NCBI RefSeq assembly: GCF_013294115.1
Contig: NZ_JABSNP010000005.1
Span: 218,876 to 282,875 of the forward strand
DNA length: 64,000 nucleotides
From: Hymenobacter caeli
GTDB taxonomy: Bacteria > Bacteroidota > Bacteroidia > Cytophagales > Hymenobacteraceae
Reading direction: 5' to 3'
The notes under the pieces: generated by a model
Seen by the model: the letters and a program-made list of their open reading frames with translations, nothing else
The model's database searches: none
What the model was told of the DNA's origin: nothing
Position numbers and translations under genes: made by a program
Shown here: positions 1-7,193 of the stretch, one piece after another
Position numbering within the stretch: position 1 is the first letter of the stretch
Layout: each line of letters begins with the position of its first letter

Positions 1-11
1 CACTCCCCCGC

Positions 12-65
12 ATGCCCCGCACCAGCTACTTTTTTGGCTTTTATTACTTCTACGCCGCCGCGTAG
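12..65 (+). CDS. Leader peptide 1, Phe/Tyr-rich (attenuator)
   Basis: This 17-codon ORF reads MPRTSYFFGFYYFYAAA and stops at TAG 63-65. Eight of the nine codons from 27 to 53 are Phe or Tyr (TAC TTT TTT GGC TTT TAT TAC TTC TAC), which is very unlikely by chance and matches a ribosome-stalling leader. The stop codon abuts a sequence (64-72) that pairs with the loop of the terminator hairpin at 92-118. Downstream lies a prephenate dehydratase operon, so Phe and Tyr are exactly the relevant end products. The frame stays open upstream to the window edge (position 3), so the true start may be earlier. No clear Shine-Dalgarno is seen. The function is inferred. Confidence 0.75.
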   Translation: MPRTSYFFGFYYFYAAA

Positions 66-123
66 AACGAGCCACCGTGTAGCCCACCGCTAGCGCCGCT
101 CGTTCTTCGGGAGGCGCTTTTTT
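64..123 (+). promoter_or_regulatory. Attenuator 1: terminator with competing antiterminator
   Basis: Terminator stem AGCGCC (92-97) pairs with GGCGCT (113-118), followed by a T run 118-123. The competing antiterminator pairs AGAACGAGC (64-72) with GCTCGTTCT (98-106), nine perfect base pairs lying inside the terminator loop, so the two folds exclude each other. A ribosome stalled on the Phe/Tyr codons (27-53) would leave 64-72 free and favour read-through. A ribosome at the stop codon (63-65) would cover it and allow termination. The pairings are read directly; the mechanism is inferred by analogy with amino-acid operon attenuation. Confidence 0.72.
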
Positions 124-146
124 AATGCCTGCTTTTCTTTACGCCG

Positions 147-233
147 ATGCTTACTGCCCCCGCTTTTTATTATTTCGGCTACCGCAGCTTCTTCTTTTTT
201 AAGAAGAACCGGGCCTGCCGTTGCGGGTGCTAA
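147..233 (+). CDS. Leader peptide 2, Phe/Tyr-rich (attenuator)
   Basis: This 28-codon ORF begins at ATG 147 and stops at TAA 231-233. Its core, codons 165-200, reads FYYFGYRSFFFF, nine aromatic residues in twelve, ending in four consecutive Phe codons. The remainder is basic and Cys-rich (KKNRACRCGC). It starts just after terminator 1 and is followed by terminator 2 and then pheA. An alternative overlapping frame from ATG 125 (25 codons, Phe/Leu-rich) is less specific. A second leader of the same composition in series with the first makes a tandem attenuator the simplest reading. Confidence 0.75.
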   Translation: MLTAPAFYYFGYRSFFFFKKNRACRCGC

Positions 234-290
234 TTAATCAGCACACTTCCTCAACCCAGCAAGGCCCCCGGACTTCCGGCGGCCTTTTTT
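209..290 (+). promoter_or_regulatory. Attenuator 2: intrinsic terminator and antiterminator
   Basis: A strong terminator hairpin is formed by AAGGCC (261-266) with GGCCTT (281-286), extended by CCGG (268-271) with CCGG (276-279), and a T run 285-290. A competing pairing uses GGCC-T-GCCG (212-220) with CGGCGGCC (277-284), eight base pairs with one bulge, which would sequester the 3' half of the terminator. GGGCCT (211-216) can alternatively pair with AGGCCC (262-267). The competing strand lies just beyond the four Phe codons of leader 2, as expected for ribosome-controlled folding. Confidence 0.72.
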
Positions 291-316
291 ATTGTCGTTT
301 TTTACTCCCCACTGCC

Positions 317-1186
317 ATGCGCGTTGCCATCCAGGGTTTCCAGGGAAGTTTCCACCAAGTAGCCGCCGGCCAGTACTTCGGGACGGCCGCGGCGTTGAGT
401 TTCTGCGCCACCTTCGGCGAAGTGGTGGCCCAGGCAGCCGACGGCCGCGCCGATGCCGCCCTCATGGCCATGGAAAACTCACTGGCCGGCAGCATTCTAC
501 CTAATTATTTACTGTTGGAGCGGGCCGACCTCACCATCACCGGCGAGGTGTACCTGCCCATTCACCAGCACTTGCTGGCGCTGCCCGGCACTACGCTGGC
601 CGACGTACTAGCGGTGCACTCGCACCCCATGGCCCTGCGCCAGTGCGGCGATTTCCTGGCCCAGTACCCCCACTGGCAGCTCGTTGAAACCGAAGACACC
701 GGCCTCAGCGCCCAGCTGCTGGCCGAGCGCCAAACCCCAGGCGTGGCCGTGGTGGCGGGGGCCCAGGCGGCCGCGGCGTTCGGCTTGCAATTGCTGGCCC
801 CCGCCATTCACGACGACCCGCACAATTACACCCGGTTCCTGGTGCTGGAGCGGGCCCCGGAAGCCCAGCCCGTAGCCGCGCCCGACAAGGCTTCGCTGTA
901 TTTCTACACCTCGCACGCGCCGGGCTGCCTGGCCCAGGTGCTCACGCTGGTGGCCGCCCACGGCCTCAACCTGAGCAAGTTGCAGTCGTGCCCCCGCCCC
1001 CGCCAGCCCTGGCACTACGGCTTCCACGCCGACGTAGAATTCGACAGCCCCGCCCAATTATCCACACTGCTGCAAGAGCTGCCCCGCGTGACGGAGGAGC
1101 TGCGCGTGCTGGGCGTGTACCAGCGCGGCAGCATGGAATTTGGGGAATTAGTGACGGACAGCAAGGCGCTGGCGGGTAATAGATAA
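317..1186 (+). CDS. pheA: Prephenate dehydratase
   Basis: Converts prephenate to phenylpyruvate, the committed step to phenylalanine, in the cytoplasm. The 289-residue product begins MRVAIQGFQGSF and carries the family motif TRF at residues 172-174 (in HNYTRFLVLE) and a C-terminal ACT domain around 193-272. The start at ATG 317 is chosen because homology begins there; the frame is open to 221 but that stretch is the terminator 2 region. In the ACT domain the usual GAL and ESRP ligand-binding motifs are altered to APGCLAQ and QSCP, so Phe feedback may be weak. It is the first structural gene after the two leader/terminator units and is followed by an aminotransferase, tyrA and DAHP synthase. 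Confidence 0.93.
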   Translation: MRVAIQGFQGSFHQVAAGQYFGTAAALSFCATFGEVVAQAADGRADAALMAMENSLAGSILPNYLLLERADLTITGEVYLPIHQHLLALPGTTLADVLAVHSHPMALRQCGDFLAQYPHWQLVETEDTGLSAQLLAERQTPGVAVVAGAQAAAAFGLQLLAPAIHDDPHNYTRFLVLERAPEAQPVAAPDKASLYFYTSHAPGCLAQVLTLVAAHGLNLSKLQSCPRPRQPWHYGFHADVEFDSPAQLSTLLQELPRVTEELRVLGVYQRGSMEFGELVTDSKALAGNR

Positions 1187-1201
1187 GACTATCATAAAGC
1201 C

Positions 1202-1292
1202 GTCATGCTGAGCGCAGTCGAAGCATCTCTCCCGCTGAATAAATGATTAATTACTGCTGCGGGAGAAATACTTCGACTGCGCTCAGCATGAC
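1202..1292. repeat. Inverted repeat (REP-like hairpin) in the aromatic operon
   Basis: The left arm 1202-1235 and right arm 1259-1292 are near-perfect reverse complements (GTCATGCTGAGCGCAGTCGA against its complement), giving a 34-nt stem with a 23-nt loop. A further half-copy with the same CGCTGCGCTC...GCATGACG wording lies at 1325-1350. It sits between pheA and the aminotransferase. Related cores occur at 2669-2764 and 5733-5812. Short TGATAACTG/TCAACTGA word repeats follow at 1374-1411. Confidence 0.8.
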
Positions 1293-1415
1293 AACCTAAT
1301 TAATTAATTAGTTAAGCAGAAAAAGTGCTTCGCTGCGCTCTGCATGACGTTCTAATTAATTACAAAGCCCAATTGATAACTGCCAACTGATAATTATTGA
1401 CTGTCAACTGAATTT

Positions 1416-2618
1416 ATGAACGTCTCCGTAGCCAGCCGCCTCAGCCACACCGGCGAATACTATTTCTCGCGCAAGCTGCGCGAGCTGGCGGCCCTCAACG
1501 CGGCGGGGGCCAACATCATCAGCCTGGGCATCGGCAGTCCCGATTTGCCGCCCCACCCGAGCGTGACGGCGGCGCTGGCGGCCACGGCGGCGCTGCCCAA
1601 CGCCCACGGCTACCAGAGCTACCAGGGCACGCCCGCCCTGCGCGGGGCCCTGGCCGAGTTCTACCAGCGCCACTACGGCGTGGCCCTCGACCCGGCCACC
1701 GAAATCCTGCCGCTGCTGGGCTCGAAAGAAGGCCTGATGCACATTGGGATGACGTTTTTGGAAGCCGGCGACGCGGTGCTCATCCCCAACCCCGGCTACC
1801 CGACCTACCGCGCCGTGGCCGAAATCTGCGGGGCCGAGGTGCGCGCGTACGACTTGACCGCCGCTACCGGCTGGTTGCCCGACCTGGGGGCCTTGGCGGC
1901 CACCGACTTGTCGCGAGTGAAAATGATGCTGGTGAACTACCCGCACATGCCCACCGGCACGCCGGCCGGCCGGCCATTCCTCACCGAGCTGGTGGAATTT
2001 GCTCGCGCCCACGACATCCTGCTGGTGCACGACAACCCTTATGGCTTCGTCTTGAACGAGACGCCACCCACCAGCTTGTTGTCCGTGCCCGGCGCCAAGG
2101 ACGTGGCCCTGGAGCTGAACTCGCTGAGTAAGTCGCACAACCTGGCCGGCTGGCGCGTGGGGGCCCTGGTGGGCCGCGCCGATTGGCTGGCCGCCGTGCT
2201 CCGCTTCAAAAGCAACATGGATTCGGGCATGTTCCTGCCCGTGCAACAGGCCGCCGTGGCGGCCCTGGCGCTGGGCGACGACTGGTTTCAGGAGCTAAAT
2301 GCCACTTACCGCGCCCGCCGCACGCTGGTCGTTGAGTTGCTGCAAGCGTTGGGCTGCGCACCGGCCCCGGGCCAGGTAGGCCTCTTCATCTGGGCCCCCG
2401 TGCCGCCGTCTTACGCCGACGGCTACGCCCTGAGCGATGCCGTGCTGGCCGAAGCCCGGGTATTTTTGACGCCCGGCGGCATTTTTGGCAGCAACGGGCT
2501 GGGCTACATCCGGGCCAGCCTGTGCCAGCCAGAAGCCTTGCTGCGCGAGGCCCTGGCCCGGGTTGTGGCAATGCAAAAAGGCCAGCGCAGCGAAGTCGTT
2601 CTTCCACTGGTTAATTAA
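1416..2618 (+). CDS. Class I/II PLP aminotransferase (aromatic operon)
   Basis: A fold-type I aminotransferase of 400 residues. The PLP lysine is K239 in NSLSKSHNLAGWRVG, the cofactor-binding YGF/DNPYG region is near 205-211, and a substrate-carboxylate arginine is likely in GYIRASLC near the C terminus. Its place between prephenate dehydratase and prephenate dehydrogenase suggests it transaminates phenylpyruvate, 4-hydroxyphenylpyruvate or prephenate with glutamate or aspartate as donor. Sequence alone does not separate this from aspartate- or diaminopimelate-type activity. ATG 1416 is the only good start and lies directly downstream of short word repeats. Confidence 0.88.
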   Translation: MNVSVASRLSHTGEYYFSRKLRELAALNAAGANIISLGIGSPDLPPHPSVTAALAATAALPNAHGYQSYQGTPALRGALAEFYQRHYGVALDPATEILPLLGSKEGLMHIGMTFLEAGDAVLIPNPGYPTYRAVAEICGAEVRAYDLTAATGWLPDLGALAATDLSRVKMMLVNYPHMPTGTPAGRPFLTELVEFARAHDILLVHDNPYGFVLNETPPTSLLSVPGAKDVALELNSLSKSHNLAGWRVGALVGRADWLAAVLRFKSNMDSGMFLPVQQAAVAALALGDDWFQELNATYRARRTLVVELLQALGCAPAPGQVGLFIWAPVPPSYADGYALSDAVLAEARVFLTPGGIFGSNGLGYIRASLCQPEALLREALARVVAMQKGQRSEVVLPLVN

Positions 2619-2668
2619 TTAGTTGCCGTGCCAAATAATTAGATACAAGCTGTTTAGGAAATCGTCAA

Positions 2669-2764
2669 AACGTCATATCGAGCGCAGCCGGGACATCTTG
2701 CGTGCGGCAGTAATCCAGCATTAGTGAGCGGGCGAGATGTCTCGGCTGCGCTCGACATGACGTT
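2669..2764. repeat. Inverted repeat between aminotransferase gene and tyrA
   Basis: AACGTCATATCGAGCGCAGC from 2669 is mirrored by GCTGCGCTCGACATGACGTT ending at 2764, with further pairing of GGGACATCTTGC against GCGAGATGTCTC. It is the same hairpin family as 1202-1292 (core CGAGCGCAGC / GCTGCGCTCG). It lies within the operon, so it would be transcribed as a large stem-loop. Confidence 0.78.
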
Positions 2765-2841
2765 CTATTTTAAATTTTCAAATTTTCTAGGTAGATGCAA
2801 ACCGTCTACCCGCCTACCCTCACACCCTCCTGCCCTAAATC

Positions 2842-3687
2842 ATGACCGTTACCATCATCGGCTTGGGACTCATCGGCGGCTCGCTGGCGCTTAGTCTGCG
2901 GCAGCACGGGCTGGCGGCGCACCTCATCGGGGTGGAGCAGAGCGCCGAGCACGCCCGCCGGGCCCTGGAGCTGGGTTTAGTGGACGAGGTAGAAACCGAC
3001 TTGTCCGCCGCCGTGCGCCGCGCCGACCTCGTGGTGGTGGCCGTGCCCATGGATGCCATGCTGACCGTGCTGCCCCAGGTGCTCGACGCCACGGGGCCCC
3101 AGCAGACGGTGATTGACGTGGGCTCGACCAAGGTGACGCTGCTAGCGGCCGTGGCCGGGCACCCGCGCCGCGGCCGCTTCGTGGCCACGCACCCCATGGC
3201 TGGCACCGAATATTCGGGCCCCGAGGCCGCCGTGCTGGGCCTTTACGAAGGCAAAACGGTGGTGCTCTGCGACACCGGCCACAGCGACGCCGACGCCTTG
3301 CAGCTGGTCGAGAAGCTGTTCCGGGCCCTGCCCATGCGGCTGCTCTACCTCGATGCGCAGGCCCACGACCTGCACACGGCCTACGTGTCGCACATCTCGC
3401 ACATCACCTCGTTTGCCCTGGCCCTCACCGTGTTGGAGAAGGAGAAAGAGGAACAGCGCATTTTTGATCTGGCCGGCGGCGGCTTTGCTTCCACCGTGCG
3501 GCTGGCCAAAAGCTCGGCGGCCATGTGGGTGCCCATCTTCCGCCAGAACCGGCCCAACGTGCTCGACGTGCTCGACGAGCACCTGCACCAGCTCCAGCAC
3601 CTGCGCGACTTACTGGCGCAGGAAGACTACGCCGGGCTGACCGACCAAATCCACCAAGCCAACCACATCCGCAAGACCATTCCCTAA
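2842..3687 (+). CDS. tyrA: Prephenate dehydrogenase
   Basis: Oxidatively decarboxylates prephenate to 4-hydroxyphenylpyruvate using NAD(P)+, the committed step to tyrosine. The 281-residue protein opens with a Rossmann glycine motif (GLGLIGG, residues 7-13) and carries DVGSTK (92-97), the catalytic-region motif HPMAG (117-121) and HDLHTAYVSHISH (175-187), all typical of TyrA. It ends at the dehydrogenase domain and has no ACT regulatory domain, so feedback by tyrosine at the enzyme is not evident. It is third in the operon controlled by the leader region. Confidence 0.93.
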   Translation: MTVTIIGLGLIGGSLALSLRQHGLAAHLIGVEQSAEHARRALELGLVDEVETDLSAAVRRADLVVVAVPMDAMLTVLPQVLDATGPQQTVIDVGSTKVTLLAAVAGHPRRGRFVATHPMAGTEYSGPEAAVLGLYEGKTVVLCDTGHSDADALQLVEKLFRALPMRLLYLDAQAHDLHTAYVSHISHITSFALALTVLEKEKEEQRIFDLAGGGFASTVRLAKSSAAMWVPIFRQNRPNVLDVLDEHLHQLQHLRDLLAQEDYAGLTDQIHQANHIRKTIP

Positions 3688-3766
3688 GGATTCAGTAATA
3701 AAAAGTACAAGCCAGCACAAACTATGGCTTGCTATTCTCTCCGCAAACAATAATTTCCCCAACCCC

Positions 3767-4837
3767 ATGTTCGACAAACTTTTCAACCGCCAACCCAACG
3801 ACAAGCCGTTCCTCATCTCAGGGCCCTGCTCGGCCGAAACCGAAATCCAGGTACTAGAAACCTGCCAGCGTTTGGCCGCCACCGGCAAAGTGCAGGCCCT
3901 GCGCGCCGGCATCTGGAAGCCGCGCACCAAGCCCGGCGGCTTCGAGGGCGTGGGGGCCAAGGGCCTGCCCTGGCTGAAAAAAGCCAGTGAGCTGACCGGC
4001 CTGCCCGTGGCCGTGGAAGTGGCCACCGCCAAGCACGTCGAAGACTGCCTGGCCTTCGGCGTGGACCTGGTCTGGGTGGGCGCGCGCACCACCGGCAACC
4101 CGTTTTCGGTGCAGGAAATTGCCAACGCGCTGCGCGGCGTGGACATTCCGGTGCTGGTAAAAAACCCCATTCATCCCGAGCTGGAGCTGTGGGTGGGGGC
4201 CATCGAGCGCCTGCAAAAAGCCGGCTTGAAGCAGGTAGGCATGATTCACCGCGGCTTTTCGAGCTACGGCAACACCGACTTCCGCAACGCGCCGATGTGG
4301 CACCTGCCCATCGAGATGAAGCGCCGCCTGCCCGAGCTGCCCATCCTCAACGACCCCAGCCACATCTGCGGCCGGCGCGACACGCTGTTTGCCGTGGCCC
4401 AGCAGGCCCTGGATTTGGACTTCGACGGAACGATGATCGAGAGCCACATCGACCCCGACAAAGCCTGGAGCGACGCCAAGCAGCAAATCACGCCCGAGGT
4501 GCTGGGCCAGCTCATCACCGACCTGGTGTGGCGGCACGAAACCACCGACAAAGAGGAATTCCTGACGGCCCTGGCCGGCCTGCGCGAGCAAATCAACAAC
4601 CTCGACGCCGAGGTGATGCAGCTGCTGGGCCGCCGCATGGCCGTGGCCGAGAAAATTGGCCAATACAAGAAGGACAACGACATCACCATCCTCCAAACCG
4701 CCCGCCTCAACGAAATCCTGGCCCGCAGCAAGCGCCAGGGGGCCCAGGTAGGCCTCACCGAAGACTTCGTGGAGCGCTACATGGAGGCCGTGCACCTGGA
4801 ATCGGTGCTGCGCCAGGAAAAGGTAATGAAGGGCTAG
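3767..4837 (+). CDS. Bifunctional DAHP synthase / chorismate mutase
   Basis: The N-terminal domain (about 1-255) is a type I-beta DAHP synthase that condenses phosphoenolpyruvate with erythrose 4-phosphate, with GPCS at 19-22, RAGIWKPRT near 46-54, KNPIHPE near 132-138 and HRGFSSYG near 161-168. The C-terminal domain (about 265-353) is an AroQ helical chorismate mutase with LREQINNLD and the RR/K residues of the first long helix (290-302). It supplies prephenate for both pheA and tyrA upstream and is the last gene of the operon. The fusion order (synthase then mutase) is common in Bacteroidota; a symbol is not assigned because naming varies. Confidence 0.94.
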   Translation: MFDKLFNRQPNDKPFLISGPCSAETEIQVLETCQRLAATGKVQALRAGIWKPRTKPGGFEGVGAKGLPWLKKASELTGLPVAVEVATAKHVEDCLAFGVDLVWVGARTTGNPFSVQEIANALRGVDIPVLVKNPIHPELELWVGAIERLQKAGLKQVGMIHRGFSSYGNTDFRNAPMWHLPIEMKRRLPELPILNDPSHICGRRDTLFAVAQQALDLDFDGTMIESHIDPDKAWSDAKQQITPEVLGQLITDLVWRHETTDKEEFLTALAGLREQINNLDAEVMQLLGRRMAVAEKIGQYKKDNDITILQTARLNEILARSKRQGAQVGLTEDFVERYMEAVHLESVLRQEKVMKG

Positions 4838-4906
4838 GCCAGTGCCGCGGTTTCGGACGGCAGCTGGGTTGCCGCCCAGCACCGCGGCCAGCGAGGAAAA
4901 AAGTTG

Positions 4907-4946
4907 AAAAAAGTACCCTCGTAGCCTTATGAGGGTACTTTTTTTT
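4907..4946 (+). terminator. Intrinsic terminator of the aromatic operon
   Basis: AAAAAAGTACCCTC (4907-4920) pairs perfectly with GAGGGTACTTTTTT (4931-4944), with a ten-base loop and a trailing T run. It is located 70 bases after the DAHP synthase/chorismate mutase stop. Confidence 0.88.
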
Positions 4947-5041
4947 GAAACCCAGAAAAAAACAGGTTCGTAAAAATCCTCAAGTCGGCAACGACTTTCA
5001 TTCTTCTCAACCTTTTTTCTAACCCTCAATTTTTTCACGTC

Positions 5042-5656
5042 ATGGCCATTCAAACGTATCAGGATTCCTTCGGGGACCTCGTGCCGCAGACATTCTCCAC
5101 CATGCTCGACCGCTTCTTTAATGATTCGGTGGCAGGACGGGGCCGGGTGGCGGCGTTCTCGCCGCAGGTCGATGCCTACGAGACCGAAAAGGGCTACCAG
5201 CTGGAGGTGGCGCTGCCCGGCCTCAAGCAAGACAACATCAAAGTGGATTTCCACCAGGGCCGCCTCACCATTTCGGGCGAGCGCAGCTTCCGCAGCGACC
5301 GCAGCGACCGCCGCTACCACGTGGTGGAAAACGCCTACGGCTCGTTCCGGCGCTCGTTTCAGCTGCCCGACACCGTGAACCCGGGTCAGATCGAAGCCAG
5401 CTTCGAGGACGGCATCTTGCACGTAACGGTGCCCAAGGACGAGCAGAAAACCATGCGCCACCAGATTCAGGTGAAGGGCAGCCAGCCCGCCCAGGGGCCC
5501 GCACCGGAGCGCATCGGCCAGCAAGCCGCTGACACGCAGCACACCAGCGCCCAGGTGGCCAACGCCCAGGCAGCCAGTGCCGCCAACAACGGCGGCTCCC
5601 AACTCGACGGCAGCGCCAACGGCAAGGCCCAGCCGGCCGCCAGCGCGGCCAATTAG
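5042..5656 (+). CDS. Small heat shock protein, Hsp20/alpha-crystallin family
   Basis: An ATP-independent holdase chaperone. The alpha-crystallin domain spans roughly residues 41-146: VDAYETEKGYQLEVALPG begins it and the characteristic FEDGILHVTVPK loop is near 121-132. The N terminus (LDRFFND) is typical of bacterial class A proteins. At 204 residues it is longer than usual because of a low-complexity tail of about 55 residues rich in Ala, Gln, Ser and Asn; the usual IXI motif is not obvious in that tail. Transcribed alone, with its own terminator immediately after. Confidence 0.92.
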   Translation: MAIQTYQDSFGDLVPQTFSTMLDRFFNDSVAGRGRVAAFSPQVDAYETEKGYQLEVALPGLKQDNIKVDFHQGRLTISGERSFRSDRSDRRYHVVENAYGSFRRSFQLPDTVNPGQIEASFEDGILHVTVPKDEQKTMRHQIQVKGSQPAQGPAPERIGQQAADTQHTSAQVANAQAASAANNGGSQLDGSANGKAQPAASAAN

Positions 5657-5683
5657 CCAGTTGCTTTCTGAGTAGTCAGACAC

Positions 5684-5716
5684 AAAAGGGGCGCTCCAGC
5701 TGGAGCGCCCCTTTTT
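5684..5716. terminator. Perfect palindromic terminator after hsp20
   Basis: A 32-base perfect palindrome (5684-5715, AAAAGGGGCGCTCCA and its complement, centred on AGCT) with A and T tracts on both sides. It can terminate transcription in either direction and lies between the converging hsp20 and lysA genes. Confidence 0.88.
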
Positions 5717-5732
5717 GGTTTCAGCCAGCGTA

Positions 5733-5812
5733 TATCCCAATAGGTGCAAAAGGAAACGGTCATGCCTCGGCTGCGCTCGGCATGACCGTTTCCTTTTGCA
5801 CCTATTGGGATA
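5733..5812. repeat. Long perfect inverted repeat (34-bp arms)
   Basis: Arms 5733-5766 and 5779-5812 are perfectly complementary over 34 bases, with the loop TCGGCTGCGCTC. The inner part (GTCATGCC...GGCATGAC around CTGCGCTC) matches the hairpin family at 1202 and 2669; the outer part (TATCCCAATAGGTGC) does not. It lies between hsp20 and the end of lysA. Confidence 0.88.
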
Positions 5813-5905
5813 AACTCTTGGTCGGGGCCCTCCCTCCCCGTCTTGCTTCGACAACACATGCAGCCAACACACGCGGCGGAACCACAGGCGACCCGTGCGC
5901 CGCGG

Positions 5906-7111
5906 CTACTCCTGGCCGGCCAGCAGGTCCTCGAATGTTTGGCGGCGGCGAATCTGGCGCAGCGCCCCGTTTTCGAGCAGCACTTCGGCCGGGCGCGGGC
6001 GCGAGTTGAAGCTGCTGCTCATCTCGAAGCCGTAGGCCCCGGCGTTGTGGAAGGCCAGCAGGTCGCCTTCGCGCACTTCGGGCAGGCGGCGGTCCCAGGC
6101 GAAGGTGTCGGTTTCGCAGATGTTGCCCACCACGGTGTACACCCGCTCGGGGCCCTCGGGGTGGCTCAGGTTGCTGATGGTGTGGTAGCTGTCGTAGAAC
6201 ATGGGCCGGATGAGGTGGTTAAAGCCCGAATCGACGCCGGCGAACACCGTGGCTGGGGTTTGCTTCACCACGGCCACGCGCACCAGCAGGAAGCCGGCCT
6301 CGCTGACGAGGTACTTGCCGGGCTCGAACCAGGCTTGCAGCGGCCGGCCGTATTCGGCCTCAAACTCGGCGAAGGCAGCCGTCACGCGGCGGCCCAGCTC
6401 GGGCATGTCGGTGGCCACGTCGCCGGGTTTGTAGGGCACTTTGAAGCCCGAGCCCAAGTCTAAGAATTCCAAATCGGGGAAGCGGCGGGCGGCCTCGAAC
6501 AGCACTTCCAGGGCCCGCAGGAACACGTCCACGTCCTTGATTTCGGAACCCGTGTGCATGTGCAAGCCCTTCACGTTCAGTCCCGTGCCTTTCACCACAC
6601 GCTCCAGGTGGCGCATCTGGTGGATGCTGATGCCGAACTTGCTGTCGATGTGGCCGGTGGAAATCTTGTAGTTGCCGCCCGCCTCGATGTGCGGGTTCAG
6701 CCGAATGCACACCGGGTAGCTGCCGCCGAAGGTGGTGCCGAAGCGCTCCAGCATCGAAATGTTGTCGATGTTGAGGTGCACGCCCAGGTCTTTGGCGGCC
6801 ACGATTTCCTCAAACGTGACGCTGTTGGGCGTGAAGAGGATGTTTTCGGGCGCAAACCCGGCGTGCAGGCCCAGCCGTACTTCGTTGATGCTCACGCAGT
6901 CGAGGCCCGCGCCCAGGCCCAGGATGTAGCGCAGCACGGCCTGGTTGGTGAGCGACTTGCAGGCATAGAAAAACCGCGTGGGGTGGCCGGTGAAGGCCGT
7001 TTCGAGCTGGTGGTACTGCCGGGCGATGGTTTCGGCCTGGTACACGTAGAGCGGGGTGCCAAACTGCTCGGCAGCGGCCAGCAGGGCCTCGGCGGGGATG
7101 GTAGCGGACAT
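5906..7111 (-). CDS. lysA: Diaminopimelate decarboxylase
   Basis: Catalyses the last step of lysine synthesis, meso-diaminopimelate to L-lysine, with PLP. The 401-residue product has the PLP lysine K52 in FFYACKSLTN, the HMHTGSEI motif, the GSGFKVPY glycine loop, the catalytic cysteine region VGNICETDTF and the C-terminal GAYGFEMSSSFNSRPRP motif. ATG at 7109-7111 (MSATIPAEAL) is chosen over an upstream in-frame ATG at 7201, because that extension would run through the start of the divergent DinB gene. A TACTTTTA sequence just upstream on the minus strand resembles a Bacteroidota -7 box. Confidence 0.94.
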   Translation of the reverse strand: MSATIPAEALLAAAEQFGTPLYVYQAETIARQYHQLETAFTGHPTRFFYACKSLTNQAVLRYILGLGAGLDCVSINEVRLGLHAGFAPENILFTPNSVTFEEIVAAKDLGVHLNIDNISMLERFGTTFGGSYPVCIRLNPHIEAGGNYKISTGHIDSKFGISIHQMRHLERVVKGTGLNVKGLHMHTGSEIKDVDVFLRALEVLFEAARRFPDLEFLDLGSGFKVPYKPGDVATDMPELGRRVTAAFAEFEAEYGRPLQAWFEPGKYLVSEAGFLLVRVAVVKQTPATVFAGVDSGFNHLIRPMFYDSYHTISNLSHPEGPERVYTVVGNICETDTFAWDRRLPEVREGDLLAFHNAGAYGFEMSSSFNSRPRPAEVLLENGALRQIRRRQTFEDLLAGQE

Positions 7112-7193
7112 AGGCCGTAAAAGTACGGCCCGCCCGGGCCCCGACGGGAAGTTTTGGCGGCTGGCGGGTTGCGTAGGGGCGCTATTTTTACCC

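Noticed and set aside
125..202. Alternative Phe/Leu-rich leader ORF from ATG 125
   Set aside because: It overlaps leader 2 in another frame and is richer in Leu than in aromatic residues. The 147 frame fits the Phe/Tyr operon and terminator geometry better.
1187..1415. Possible CRISPR or direct-repeat array from repeated GCTGCGCTC words
   Set aside because: The copies are inverted and irregularly spaced without unique spacers, so they form hairpins rather than an array.
3854..5872. A 672-codon open frame on the minus strand
   Set aside because: It is a shadow of the DAHP synthase/chorismate mutase and hsp20 genes in GC-rich DNA and has no recognisable domain.
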